Source: AP-15 sp963716115
Lineage (GTDB): Bacteria > Pseudomonadota > Alphaproteobacteria > ATCC43930 > CGMCC-115725
DNA length: 64,000 bases
Assembly (NCBI GenBank): GCA_963716115.1
Contig: CAVQSZ010000006.1
Span: forward strand, 372,001-436,000
Direction of reading: 5' to 3'
Made by a program: the position numbers and the translations under genes. Positions within the stretch are counted from its first letter, which is position 1. The number at the start of each line of letters is the position of its first letter. Under the pieces are notes generated by a model. That model was not told where the DNA came from. It ran no database searches and was given only the letters and a program-made list of their open reading frames with translations. This document shows positions 1-12,954 of this stretch, piece by piece.

Positions 1-615
1 AAGAGATGCCGGGCATAACCGATGGCGCCGACGAGCCGTCGCTCGCCCGCGACATGATCGAGGTGCACGGGGCGGAGGCGGCTGCCGTCGCGCGGGGCAA
101 CGCCAGGGCTGCGGCGCTCGGCGGGCAGGCGCCGCGGGCGAAGTTCTGGATCAGGGTGCTCGGGATGATCCAAAGACAGCAGGCGTGCGCTGGCCTCGAG
201 CCCTCAAGCTGACTTTGAAGAAATAACAAAATACCTTTGGCTGTGCTGATAAAATTGGTTCAAAATTATTTTTCTACAATTACCGTTTGCAACACCAAAG
301 ACATTCCCATATGCTCCTTGAAACATTTTCGAGAGGAAAGTGAAAATGGGTATCTTTCTGGCAGGCAGTCGTGCAAGCGGCTTCGAGAATTGGTCGCTCC
401 TTCATCCACTGGGCAGCAACGATAATCATGAACCCGATGGAGCCACGCCGGTCGCCCTCGCCGCTGCCGACCTTAATGATCCGATGATTGCGCCGCCTGA
501 ACAGCAGCATTGCCCCTGGCTCGTGCCGGGCGTGGGTCGGCTGTAGAGCCGATTGCATCATCGTACTCACCACCGCGCGACGGAAGGGGCCGTTGCCGAG
601 CGAGGATCATTGAGG
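1..615. other. No convincing gene; decayed intergenic stretch
   Basis: Only short overlapping open frames on both strands occur here and none carries a recognisable domain, signal peptide or good ribosome-binding site. A relatively AT-rich patch lies at about 215-345. I see nothing assignable. Confidence 0.5.
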
Positions 616-810
616 ATGGCAAAGCATAAGCATGTCTATGTGGAAGCCCTGTCGCCGGTCGAGGCCACGCGGCAAGCCGAGGCTGCCAAAACAACCCGTC
701 TGCGCGCCCTCCGGCTGGCCAAGGAAGCTGCCGACAGGGATGCCGCAAGTCGCGCGACCGCTGTGAGCGCCGCGCCGCGCCGACGTGGTCGAGCGTCGCA
801 GACCCCTTAG
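616..810 (+). CDS. Small basic hypothetical protein (64 aa)
   Basis: A 64-residue frame starting at ATG 616 (AKHKHVYVEALSPVEATRQA at the N terminus), rich in Ala, Arg and Lys, with a helical, highly charged central segment (LRALRLAKEAADRDAA). A GAGG lies directly before the ATG, which is closer than usual for a ribosome-binding site, so the start is uncertain. No domain is recognised. The amphipathic Arg/Lys-rich composition and start resemble short conserved hypothetical proteins of Rhizobiales, but I cannot name a family. The stop codon abuts the left end of a dispersed repeat element. Confidence 0.4.
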   Translation: MAKHKHVYVEALSPVEATRQAEAAKTTRLRALRLAKEAADRDAASRATAVSAAPRRRGRASQTP

Positions 811-1016
811 TGTCCGACCCGAAATGAAGCCGTTTATGTCAGTGGGTTATCGTCGCCCCGTGCGCCTTCAGCCCACGGGCTTGTCCCGTGGGGAAAGCCG
901 GGGTCCAGAGCCTGCCCCTGGCATGAACAGGGGGAACCGGTCGAGCCTCGGAGCACTGGGTTCCCGCTTTCGCGGGAACGACGAACCTATTGACATATAA
1001 AAGACTTCATTTCAGT
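811..1016. repeat. Dispersed palindrome-ended element, copy 1 (about 205 bp)
   Basis: The second copy lies at 53825-54207. The copies share the left end (TGTCCGAC...CGAAATGA), a central block with CCCCTGGCATGAACAGGGG, and the right block from CACTGGGTTCCCGCTTTCGCG to ACGAACCT. The left edge (CGAAATGAAGCCGTTTATGT, 820-839) and right edge (TGACATATAAAAGACTTCAT, 991-1010) are imperfect inverted repeats, as in a non-autonomous element. This copy holds an extra mini-palindrome at about 865-894 that copy 2 lacks, while copy 2 holds a 227-bp insertion that this copy lacks. Confidence 0.75.
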
Positions 1017-1122
1017 CGTGCTCTTGGGCCCCGGATCGAACGTCGTCGCCACGGTTCGCCCCAGCGGAGACGATCGCAGCCCCGGCCCGAGGAAATCCGA
1101 CAATCCCAACGTCACGGATGAC

Positions 1123-1458
1123 ATGAGATCAGAACCAGATCAGCGATCTCGCGGTCGCTTCAACGGAAACCGGCCACCCCAACGCCAGCAGGGAAGTCCC
1201 CAACGCTCCCAGATCTTTGACAGCAACGGTCCCGGCGTTCGCATCCGGGGCGCCGCCTCCCAGATATACGAACGCTACATCGCCCTGGCGCGAGAGGCGG
1301 CCACCAGCGACGATCGGGTCGCCGCCGAGAATTTCTACCAGCACGCAGAGCACTATCTTCGTATCGAGAACGCGCGCCGCGAGAACCACCAGCAGGGGAT
1401 GCCGCCGCGGCCGGCGACGCCGGCGGATGTCGAGATGGATTCCTCCGAAGCAGGCTAA
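1123..1458 (+). CDS. DUF4167 domain protein
   Basis: The 111-residue protein starts at ATG 1123 (an upstream in-frame extension to 1018 is possible but low in information). Residues about 15-85 match the DUF4167 pattern: an Arg/Gln-rich basic leader, then SNGPGVRIRGAASQIYERY, LAREAATSDDRVAAENFYQH and AEHYLRI. The family is alphaproteobacterial, usually longer with a low-complexity charged tail, and its role is not established. A nucleic-acid or ribosome-associated role is only suggested by the basic leader. This copy is short and its tail after the AEHYLRI block is only about 25 residues. It stands alone between repeats and hypothetical genes. Confidence 0.7.
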   Translation: MRSEPDQRSRGRFNGNRPPQRQQGSPQRSQIFDSNGPGVRIRGAASQIYERYIALAREAATSDDRVAAENFYQHAEHYLRIENARRENHQQGMPPRPATPADVEMDSSEAG

Positions 1459-1552
1459 AACGGAGCTCAGGCAGGACGTTGATGATCCCGAATCCTCGGA
1501 AGCCTCTACTCGTTGAAGCAAAGCTCTGCGGCGATCCCATCGCGGGCTGCTC

Positions 1553-1861
1553 ATGAAAAGCGACGGTCGATCGCCAAATCCTCGAAAGCAGCGGGTTGAG
1601 ATACCCAACCAGCAGGCGCGCTCAAAAATGCTCACCCCGGTCCAGCAGCACGCTCTTGACGGCTTCGCCGAAAGTCTTTTGACGCTCGCCGACGATGCCT
1701 TGATCGATGCCTATCATCAGGCTTGGGAGGATCACCGGGACGCCTGCGCCGAGGGCAGCGACAACCTCGACAAATCCTGCGCGGAGAGTCTCGCGACCGA
1801 AGCGGCGATGCGGCAGCGCTTTGCGGATTATCAAAGCCGCTACAAGCTGCGGTACCCGTGA
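1553..1861 (+). CDS. Hypothetical protein (102 aa, or 77 aa from ATG 1628)
   Basis: An acidic, helical 77-residue stretch begins at ATG 1628 (MLTPVQQHALDGFAESLLTL) and ends SRYKLRYP. The 25 residues before it, from ATG 1553, are basic and may not be translated. No domain is recognised. The composition (Ala, Asp, Leu, regular heptad-like spacing) looks protein-like, unlike the shadow frames around it. It runs tail-to-tail with the glgX remnant on the other strand. Confidence 0.4.
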   Translation: MKSDGRSPNPRKQRVEIPNQQARSKMLTPVQQHALDGFAESLLTLADDALIDAYHQAWEDHRDACAEGSDNLDKSCAESLATEAAMRQRFADYQSRYKLRYP

Positions 1862-1984
1862 ACCGGCTCGCAAAGCCCCGCGAGCAAGCGTGTCTTTCGC
1901 GGAAAGCGCGGAGAATGCGTTGATTGCCCGCCGCGCCGGACCGCCTCGGCCTGACCCGGTGCGCATCTTCGGATGCTTCAGGCG

Positions 1985-2440
1985 GGCGACGACCACGCAT
2001 TTGGGCATGAACGGCGCGCTGTCGCGCTCGTCGAACGTCGTATCGTCGCCCAACTCCATCTGATAGCCGAACACCGCCGGATCCCATTTCAGCTCGCCGA
2101 AATGCCCTCTTGCATAGGGGTCGAGCAGCAGCTTGCTCGGGTTGAAGCGGTGACCCTGGTCCGGCTCGTAAGGGCCGTGCACGCGATAGCCGTAGATTGC
2201 GCCGGGCGCGACCCCGGGCAGGTAGCCGTGCCAGATCTCGTCGGTATATTCGGGCAGCTCGATCCGCACGGTCTCGCGCTCGCCTTGCTTGTCGAAAAGG
2301 CAGATCTCCACCCGGGTCGCGTGCGCCGAGAACAGCGCGAAATTAACCCCTTCCCCGTCCCATGTCGCGCCCAGAGGATGCGGCAAGCCTTCCCTGACCT
2401 GGATCTTATCCACCTCGACCAATTCCTTTTTCCAGAAGGC
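1985..2440 (-). pseudogene. glgX: glgX (glycogen debranching enzyme) 5' remnant
   Basis: Read on the minus strand, about 140 residues match the N-terminal CBM48/isoamylase-N domain of GlgX: GLPHPLGATWDGEGVNFALF, SAHATRVEICLFD, LPEYTDEIWHGYLPG, GAIYGYRVHGPY, GHRFNPSKLLLDPYA, APFMPKCVVV. Homology stops there and gives way to unrelated repeat-like sequence. The whole catalytic GH13 barrel (about 500 residues) is missing and no proper start codon precedes the segment. A glycogen synthase gene (glgA) lies at the far end of the window, so a glycogen pathway exists or existed in this organism, but this copy cannot work. Confidence 0.75.
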
Positions 2441-2644
2441 CCCGAGCCGCCGGCGCCGCAGCCCGGCCGCGGGGCGTCAGCCGTCGCCTTCATGGCTCGC
2501 AGAATTCACGACCGTGCCGATCGCGGTCTTCAACTCCCGGTGTGGCGCTCGGATTGGAGGCGTGCCACGGCCATGGGGATCACGATGTAAAACGAGACCG
2601 CCGACAAAAAGGTTCATTTCGCGTTTGGGCCGGCCCCGCGCCGA

Positions 2645-2757
2645 CAGCGATCCAGAACTCGGCCAAGTGGCGGCTGGTGTTCGAGTTGTCGGCGCGGAAC
2701 GATGCCCCCGCCCCCCGACTTCAGAGGCGGTAATGATCGGGGTATTGATCCAGTGCG
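2645..2757 (-). pseudogene. Deleted duplicate fragment of asnS
   Basis: About 50 bp here (ending near 2698) match the asnS interior at 3727-3777 with few mismatches, and the next about 55 bp match asnS at about 3943-4000. The two blocks are joined by loss of about 165 bp; short CGGAA-like words occur at both asnS junctions. In translation it reads as a broken NTPIITAS / NSNTSRHLAEFW segment. The fragment lies in the same orientation as, and just downstream of, the full gene. It is non-coding debris of an ancient tandem or dispersed duplication. Confidence 0.75.
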
Positions 2758-2837
2758 TAGGATGGGCTTAGCGCAGCTAAACCCATCATCACTTAGCGGG
2801 AGCGATGGGTTTCGCAAGAACTCAACCCATCCTACGC
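2755..2837. repeat. Hairpin repeat with GCGTAGGATGGG arms
   Basis: GCGTAGGATGGGCTT at the left and AACCCATCCTACGC at the right form a long-armed inverted repeat, with an inner smaller pair (AAACCCATC / GATGGGTTT). This is the widespread GTAGGATGGGTT type of interspersed bacterial palindrome. It sits exactly at the edge of the asnS fragment. Confidence 0.7.
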
Positions 2838-3072
2838 CTGCTTACCCTTCGAGAACAGCTTTCCGCAGCTCGTCGCGCAACTGCTGGATGGCGTCAGCAA
2901 GCAGTATCTTAAATTCCAAGTCTCCTATTCACGACAGCAAAAGCTTTCCTGTCTTTAGGTCCAAGTGGAGCATAAAGCGATTGCCCGACAATCGATTTCC
3001 GCTCGGCGGAATATCCAAGCGGCAAAACGCCGAGCGATGGCGAACGCACAGGCGATCGCTAAAGCAGTATCG

Positions 3073-4480
<1,408 letters not shown>

Positions 4481-4646
4481 CCGCCGAGACTGACACCGGC
4501 GGCGGCGCCTTGTCCAGCCGGTCGGCGCCGGCGTCGGCCGAGATGGATGCCTCGACAGGCGCCCCCGTCCCTGGCCGCAACCCTGCGGCTCTTCGCCGAC
4601 TGGCGAAGCCGCAAAGGACACCGATCGGGATCGCCGACCGCGCCGC

Positions 4647-5566
4647 TCACGAGGACAGCCCGAGCCTCGCGATGAACCTTCCGCTGAACTCCGGCTTCCT
4701 CTTGCAGCCAGTCGCGGAAAGCCGATAGCGCCTGGTCTTTGCTGCGCATCGGCCGATAGGCCAGATACCAGCTCTCGTATTTTTGTTCCGGTGATCGGAA
4801 ACGGGGCAATCAGCTGGCCCGCCGACAGGGCGTCGCTGACGTACGGGAGCTGCGCGATCGCGACACCCACCCCGTCGAGGACGGCCTGCATCGCCATCGC
4901 CGAGCTTTCGAACACGACCTCGCCGGCCGGCTCGATCGGGGCGCTCAAGCCCGCCGCTTCGAACCACCACGTCCATTGCGCCCGCAAATGAGCCACAACG
5001 ATCAGGGTTGCGCGCCGGAGATCCTCGGGGGACCGCAGCCCTGCCGCCGCCACGGCCGGCGTGCAAACCGGCGCCAGGGTCGTCGGGAACAGCTCCTCGG
5101 CGATGTAGCCGGGCCAGTCGCCGATGCCGCGACGCACGGTGCAGGTCCAATCGTCCCGCAAGGGGGACATCGCGCCGCCGGTAGCCACGCGCACCTCGAC
5201 CTCGGGGTGGCGACGATTGAAGCGGGTCAGACGCGGGATCAGCCAGTGCAACGCGAAGGCGGGAGCGACGCCGACGGTGAACACCGAACCGGTCCGCATC
5301 GCTCCTGCCTGCTCGACGAGCTGCGCGATCGCGTCGAACGCCGCGGTCAGCCCGGGCTGGAGCGACCGGCCCTGATCGGTGAGCTCCAGCCTGTTGGCGT
5401 GACGCCGGAACAGCGCGAAGCCGAGGCGCGCCTCCAACAGCTGCACCTGCTGGCTGACGGCGGCCTGCGTCACGTGGAGCTCCGAGGCCGCCGTGGTGAA
5501 GCTGCCGCGGCGGGCCGCCGCTTCGAACGCGCGAAGCCCGTTCAAAAAAAGCAGATGCCGCGCCAT
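4647..5566 (-). CDS. LysR-family transcriptional regulator (GcvA-like), frameshifted
   Basis: Residues 1-60 form the winged HTH (LRAFEAAARRGSFTTAASEL, HVTQAAVSQQVQLLE), followed by the LysR substrate-binding domain (FTVGVAPAFALHWLIPRL, VAIAQLPYVSDALSAGQLIA). The frame breaks near 4786 at a run of five A where four restore the frame (PFPITGTKYESWYLAY), and again near the C terminus (AFRDWLQEEA). The end at 4647 assumes a second shift; without it the frame runs on into asnS. Length about 306 aa is normal. It is divergent from the RND pump gene, and a perfect inverted repeat sits just upstream of its start, so it probably autoregulates and once controlled the pump. The inducer is unknown. Confidence 0.8.
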
Positions 5567-5579
5567 CGTACCACCCCAA

Positions 5580-5597
5580 GCTCAGCTTAGGCTGAGC
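5580..5597. promoter_or_regulatory. Candidate LysR operator (GCTCAGC-N4-GCTGAGC)
   Basis: A perfect 7-bp inverted repeat with a 4-bp spacer lies 14 bp upstream of the LysR start and about 80 bp before the pump gene, the position expected for an autoregulatory LysR site. The binding assignment is inference. Confidence 0.45.
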
Positions 5598-5676
5598 ATA
5601 GGATAAAGCCGTTTGCGGCGCTACGTCTACCCGGCCAGGATCATCTTCGACGGATCAGCTTCGGGGAAGAGATAAA

Positions 5677-8327
<2,651 letters not shown>

Positions 8328-8331
<4 letters not shown>

Positions 8332-9548
8332 CGCAGGCGCGGCCCCGGATCGAGCCCAAGATAGACGCGGCCGCCGATCGGGTACCACTCGGGCGCGATC
8401 GTGACCGTCTGGCCGACGACGTGCAGATCGCGCCAGCATTCGGCGAGGCGGCTTTGGCGCATGAACGAGGTGCTGCCGCCGTGGCGGTATACGAGGTCCA
8501 TCGCCTGCCGCGCGCTGTCGGCGGCGTAGGTGGAGGCGAGCCGGCAGCGGGCGCGCTGCTCGAGGGTGGTCTCGCGGCCGGACGCGACCGTGCTCCACAG
8601 CTCGGCGATCATGGCGCTGCGGTAGGCGCGGCCGGCGTTCAGGATCGCATCGGCGCGGCCGACCGCATCCTGCACCTGCGGGTTGTCGGCGAGCAGCCCG
8701 ACCGGGCGGCCGCGCGGCGTCTTGCCGCCGGCCAGCTCGATCAGCGCGTCGATGCCGGCCCGCGCGATGCCGGTGATGACGGCGCTGTGGTGCGGCCCGA
8801 CCCAGCATTGCGTCGGCAGCGAATAGGTCACCCCGGGCCAGCGCCGCCACTGGTTGTCGAGCGGGGCGCCGGCATGGACCATGATCCGCCGCTCCGGCAG
8901 GAACACATCCGAGACGGTCCAGTCGAAGCTGCCGGTGCCGCGCAGCCCGGCCACGTCCCAGCTGCCCGGCACGATCTCGGCCTCGTCGCGCGCGAAAATC
9001 CCGCGCCAATAGAGCGGCCGGCCATCGGCCCCCCGCCGCGGCTCGCCGTCGTCGAGGATCTGGAAGCTGCCGAGCATCCATTGGGCTTCCCGGCAGCCGG
9101 TGCCGAACTGCCAGCGCCCGCTGACCCGGCAGCCGCCGGCGACCGGCGCCGCCTGCCCGCCCCCTTGAACCGCGGTGCCGGCGATCGTGGCCGGTCCGTT
9201 GCCGTGCACCTCCTGCACCCCCTCCTCGGGCAGGCCGAGTGTGACGAGCTGGCCGATGCCGTTGTTGGCGAGGTTCCAGCCGACCGTGCCCGCACCTTCG
9301 GCCAACAGCTCGACGGCGCGCAGATAGGTCAGCGGGTCCACCTGGAGCCCGCCGAGCGAGCGCGGGATCACCATGCGGTAGAAGCCGGCGGCGCGCAGCT
9401 CGTCGACCAGAGGCCGGGACAGGCGCTGCTCGCGCTCGATCTGCGCATGGCGCTCGCGCAGGCGGGGGTAAAGGCCGGCCGCGGCGCGCACGATCGGCTG
9501 CGATTCGATGTCGGCGGGTAGGCGCTCGTCTTCGGTGATCGTGTCCAT
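8328..9548 (-). CDS. Acyl-CoA dehydrogenase-like flavoprotein (HpaH/two-component monooxygenase-like group)
   Basis: The 406-aa protein has the acyl-CoA dehydrogenase fold order: N-terminal helical domain (RLSRPLVDELRAAGFYRMVI, PRSLGGLQVDPL), middle beta domain (GGCRVSGRWQFGTGC) and C-terminal helical domain (ADSARQAMDLVYRHGGSTSF). The C-terminal half resembles the Acyl-CoA_dh_2 type found in flavin-dependent hydroxylases of aromatic compounds and in DszC-like enzymes, rather than true beta-oxidation dehydrogenases. Substrate is not predictable. It overlaps the pump gene tail-to-tail by 4 bp. Start MDTITEDERLPAD has a Gly-rich, purine-poor leader (ggggcaaatg). Confidence 0.75.
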
Positions 9549-9775
9549 TTGCCCCTCCGGCCGCGTCTGCGGCGCGCCCCGTCAGGGTGCAACAACCGGA
9601 CTTCCGATGGCGACAACAAAAACGCGATTGGAGGATTGCGCGGCGCGCGGCGGCGCAGCGGACGGCAAATTGACGGCGGGCGCCAGAATTTGATTGCCGA
9701 CGCGCGCGGCAGGTCGAAAGATCGCGCCGGCCGCGGGGGGTTCGGCGCGGCGACGGTTCTTGGGGGGACAGCACG

Positions 9776-10600
9776 TTGCGTCTTGCGAGAATTTTTGCGG
9801 TCCTGCCCGTTCTGATCGCGGCGGCGTGCCACTCCCTGCCGTCGCCCGCCCCGCGGCCTGGAGCGGGCCGCCGCCGGGCGTCCGTCTGGCGCAAGGGGTC
9901 GACCTGCCGACCGATGCGAGCGACGTTCTCGCGGAGCTGAAAGCGAGCGGCGTCGATTTTGTCGCCCGCTACTATCGGGAGCCCGAATCCCGATGGCCGG
10001 CGCTGTCGGCCGGCGAGGCGCGGCAGCTTTCATCAATGGGGCTGAAGATCGTCGCCGTGTGGGAGTCGCATTCCCACAAGGCGGCGCATTTCTCTTACGC
10101 CTCGGGCTACGGCGACGGTCTGAACGCCTACGGTCAGGCGCGGGCGATCGGTCAGCCGCCCGGCAGCGCCGTCTACTTTGCCGTCGACTACAACGCCCCG
10201 AGCCGGGCTCTTGGAAACGGTCGCCGGGTATTTCCGGGGGGTCGCAGATGCGTTCGCGGCGGCGGGCGGCGGGCTGTCGGACTACACGGTTGGGGTGTAC
10301 GGCTCCGGCGCGGTGTGCGATGCGCTGAAGGGGTCGGGTCTGGCTCGCTATTGCTGGCTGTCGAGCGCGATCGCGTGGCGGGGCTCGATCGGCTACCAGG
10401 GGTGGAGCATCAAACAGGGCGGCCGGCTGCCGCTGCTGTCGTTCAACCACGATTCCAACGAAGCGCGAGACGAATACGGCGCGTTCCGGCTCGCGGCCGA
10501 CGCTCCCGGCGCAAATTATTCGCGCGTTGCACAGCCGGAAACCGGCATGCGCCGCCCCTCGCAGGGCGGGGAGCTGCTCACCGCGGCGGGCCTTCCGTAG
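9776..10600 (+). CDS. DUF1906 (glycoside hydrolase-like) lipoprotein, two compensating frameshifts
   Basis: From TTG 9776 a lipoprotein signal peptide is visible (RIFAVLPVLIAAAC, lipobox LIAAAC at about residue 18), followed by a DUF1906 Rv2525c-like glycoside-hydrolase fold: GVDLPTDASDVLAELKASGV, DFVARYYREP, LKIVAVWESHS, GSAVYFAVDYN, GYFRGVADAFAAAGG, WSIKQGG, FNHDSNEA. The frame drops by one base near 9866 (GGG where GGGG restores it) and gains one near 10200 (CCCC where CCC restores it), returning to the original frame. Probably an outer-membrane-anchored cell-wall-active or polysaccharide-binding protein; enzymatic activity has not been settled for this family. Confidence 0.7.
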
Positions 10601-10700
10601 ACGAGCAGCGGCTCGATACCGTCACCGGCAGGGCGGGGGAAAGAGCGGGGCGGGGCGGTCGCGGCTTCGAGCGGTTTTCTATCGGGTTGCATCACCGGAT

Positions 10701-10792
10701 CGAGATTGCTTCGTCGCTGCGCTCCTCGCAATGACACGGAAAATTGCTGTCATTGCGACCCGCGGGCTTTGACCCGCGGGGAAGCAATCTCG
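10701..10792. repeat. Interspersed hairpin (CGAGATTGCTTCGTCGC family) carrying a mini-palindrome
   Basis: Left arm CGAGATTGCTTCGTCG...CTCCTCGCAATGAC and right arm GTCATTGCGA...AAGCAATCTCG pair over about 30 bp. Other copies are at 51794-51883 (opposite orientation) and a half copy at 53592-53628. In the right arm, the usual GCGAAGCG-like loop is replaced at 10759-10781 by a CCCGCGGG-N7-CCCGCGGG mini-palindrome. Confidence 0.75.
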
Positions 10793-10825
10793 ATACCACG
10801 TGAGCCTACCCGCTCGGAAATTGCC

Positions 10826-11371
10826 CTAGCCCGCGGCGCTCGCGGCGATCTTGCGGGCGATCTCGGCGCGCCATTCCTCCATCGGCTTGAAGCCGGGCAG
10901 CGTGCGGCAATGGGCCTCGGTGTCGCGGACGATGTCGCCCTCGGGCTTGTCGAGGTCGATCGGGAAGCCGCAGGGCTGCTGCACATACCAGGGCGTGTCG
11001 CAGAACATCTCGATCCGGTTGCCCTCGGGGTCCTGGAAGTATACCGACCAGGCGTTGCCGTGGCTGACCGGGCGGAGCTCGCCGCACCCGGCCTCGCGCA
11101 CCTTGCGGAAGGCGCGCTGCACATTGGCCAGGCTGCCGACGTTGAACGACACCTGCTGCACCATCGGGGTCTCGGCCGCGGTCTCGCGCCCGCGCACCAG
11201 CACGACCTGATGGTGGTCGCTCGGATTGCGCGACAGAAAGGTGATGCGGCCGTCGGGTGCGGCGTCGCTGACCACGAAGCCGAGGGTGCGGGTGTAGAAT
11301 TCGACCATCTTCGGCACGTCGCTGACATAGAGCCCGACATGGCTCAAGCGCGGCCCGGTCTCCTGCGGCAT
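10826..11371 (-). CDS. VOC-family (extradiol dioxygenase-like) protein
   Basis: 181 aa from ATG 11371, preceded by AAGGAG at good spacing. A single pair of beta-alpha-beta-beta-beta modules typical of the vicinal oxygen chelate fold: LSHVGLYVSDVPKMVEFYTR, FLSRNPSDHHQVVLV, SVYFQDPEGNRIEMFCDTPW. His in LSHVG, His in DHHQ and Glu in RIEMF match the usual 2-His/1-Glu metal triad of the catechol 2,3-dioxygenase-like branch. Substrate is unknown. It follows the Kelch gene on the same strand with a 77-bp gap and may share its transcript. Confidence 0.75.
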   Translation of the reverse strand: MPQETGPRLSHVGLYVSDVPKMVEFYTRTLGFVVSDAAPDGRITFLSRNPSDHHQVVLVRGRETAAETPMVQQVSFNVGSLANVQRAFRKVREAGCGELRPVSHGNAWSVYFQDPEGNRIEMFCDTPWYVQQPCGFPIDLDKPEGDIVRDTEAHCRTLPGFKPMEEWRAEIARKIAASAAG

Positions 11372-11448
11372 GGCGAAATCTCCTTGGCGCTGCCGGTTGT
11401 TTCCGGTCGCAATCGTAGGTTCGGCGACGCGCGAAGTCCACCGCCGCC

Positions 11449-12507
11449 TCATTCGCCGAGATCGATGACCTCGTGCGAGGCGGTGGCGACCTCGACGCCG
11501 GGCATCCCGTCCGACTGGAAGCCGCCGCCGATCACGTGAAATTTGTTGCCGACAAAGGCGGCGGCGAAACCGTGGCGCGCCACCTGCATATGCGGCAGAT
11601 CGGACCATTGGCCGGTCGCCGGGTCGAACACCTCGACCGCCCAGAACGTCATCTTGCGCGCCGCGTCCTGGAATTCGCCGCCGGCGACATAGAGCCGGCC
11701 CTCATGCTCGCCGCCGGTCACGTCGCCGCGCGTCACCGGGGCGCGCGAGGCGTAGGCCCAATGGTCGCTCGCCGGGTCGTAGGCCTCGACCAGGTCGATC
11801 ACGTCGGATTTGGTGACAAAGCAGGTGCCGATGCGGCCGTCGACCGCATAGATCTTGCCGCCCGCGGCAGCGGCGAAGAAATGGTTGCGCGGCGTCGGCA
11901 TCGGCGCGCGCTCCTGCCAGGTGTTCGACGCCGGGTCGTAGGCCTCGACCGTGCCGACGACGAGCTGGTCGGTCGAGCCCAGCAGAATGGGCGCGCCGGG
12001 GTCGCCGGGCTTTGATGACCGGGCGCCGCCGATCACATAGATCCTGCCGCCGAGCTCGACCGCTTCGCCCGCACCCCGCGGGGTCGGCATCGGCGCCAGC
12101 TTCTGCCAGCTGTCGTTTGCCGGGTCGTAGACCCAGGCCTCGTTGACCGGCTGCCAGGCGGCCACGTCCGCCGGCCGGACAAATCCGCCGAACACGTAGA
12201 TCTTGTTGTTTGCGGTCGCGACCATGACGTGGTGCGCCGGCGCCGGCATCTTCTTGCGCGCCGCCCAGGCGTCGGCGGCCGGGTCGTAGACCCAGTTGTC
12301 GCCGGCCGGCGCATGCACCCCGGGCCGGTTGTCGAGGCCGGAGATCACATAAATCTTGCCGCCGACCGTGGCGGCGACGATCTCGCCGATCGCCTGCGGC
12401 AAGGGTGCGGCCATCTTCCATTGCGGCAATTGCTGCGCCTCGCCCGGCGAGGCCGCGGCGGCGATGAAAAGGGCCAGCCCGGCGATCAGCGACACCACCC
12501 TCTTCAT
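11449..12507 (-). CDS. Secreted Kelch-repeat protein
   Basis: 352 aa from ATG 12507 with GGAGGAG upstream. Residues 1-25 are a Sec signal peptide (LIAGLALFIAAAASPGEAQ). Six Kelch blades follow, each with a GGKIYVISG-type and WVYDPAADAW-type motif (KIYVFGG, RIYVIGG, KIYAVDG, RLYVAGG, KFHVIGG), forming a periplasmic or extracellular beta-propeller. Catalytic residues of galactose oxidase are not evident and the protein is too short for that family, so a binding role is more likely. Upstream partner of the VOC gene on the same strand. Confidence 0.8.
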   Translation of the reverse strand: MKRVVSLIAGLALFIAAAASPGEAQQLPQWKMAAPLPQAIGEIVAATVGGKIYVISGLDNRPGVHAPAGDNWVYDPAADAWAARKKMPAPAHHVMVATANNKIYVFGGFVRPADVAAWQPVNEAWVYDPANDSWQKLAPMPTPRGAGEAVELGGRIYVIGGARSSKPGDPGAPILLGSTDQLVVGTVEAYDPASNTWQERAPMPTPRNHFFAAAAGGKIYAVDGRIGTCFVTKSDVIDLVEAYDPASDHWAYASRAPVTRGDVTGGEHEGRLYVAGGEFQDAARKMTFWAVEVFDPATGQWSDLPHMQVARHGFAAAFVGNKFHVIGGGFQSDGMPGVEVATASHEVIDLGE

Positions 12508-12730
12508 GCTCTCCTCCCGGATATCGGCCGCTGCCGCGGCGCGCAGATTGGTAGGGCGGGCGGAGCGCCGGCGCAACCCGCCTTTTCTTGCGCGGATGCC
12601 CCGTCTGCTTTTTCGGAGCTAAATCCGCCCTGACCCCTTTTCTTGTGTTCTCCGGTCGGCTGCGTTCCTTAAGGAAACATGGAGATTTGCCTTTGCGCCG
12701 CTGCATCCGGCCCCTACCCTGCGGCAGCGA

Positions 12731-12914
12731 CAATGACGATCGAACCGGACCGTTCGCGGTTGCCGCCTTCAATGTGAACATGCTGGTTGCGATGCCGGGG
12801 CAGCAGTATTCCGGCAAGGAGCTGTCTCAGATTCTGAATGAAGCCGGCTTCGGCGAAATCGAGATCAAGCCGACCTTCGGCTATTGGAGCATCGTCACCG
12901 GCGTGAAGCCGTAG
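12731..12914 (+). pseudogene. C-terminal remnant of a methyltransferase
   Basis: About 60 residues (AAFNVNMLVAMPGQQYSGKE, LSQILNEAGFGEIEIKPTFG) match the last segment of SAM-dependent O-methyltransferases of the acetylserotonin/hydroxyindole type, where LNML...G..R....LL..AGF precedes the final strand. The SAM-binding part is absent; upstream sequence is unrelated. Debris of a deleted gene. Confidence 0.55.
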
Positions 12915-12954
12915 CCCGTCGGCCGCGAGCCCGGTGCGCCCGTCCCTTCCGCTT

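Noticed and set aside
12588..12914. A complete 108-aa gene
   Set aside because: Only the last about 60 residues resemble a methyltransferase C terminus; the front part is non-homologous and lacks a start signal.
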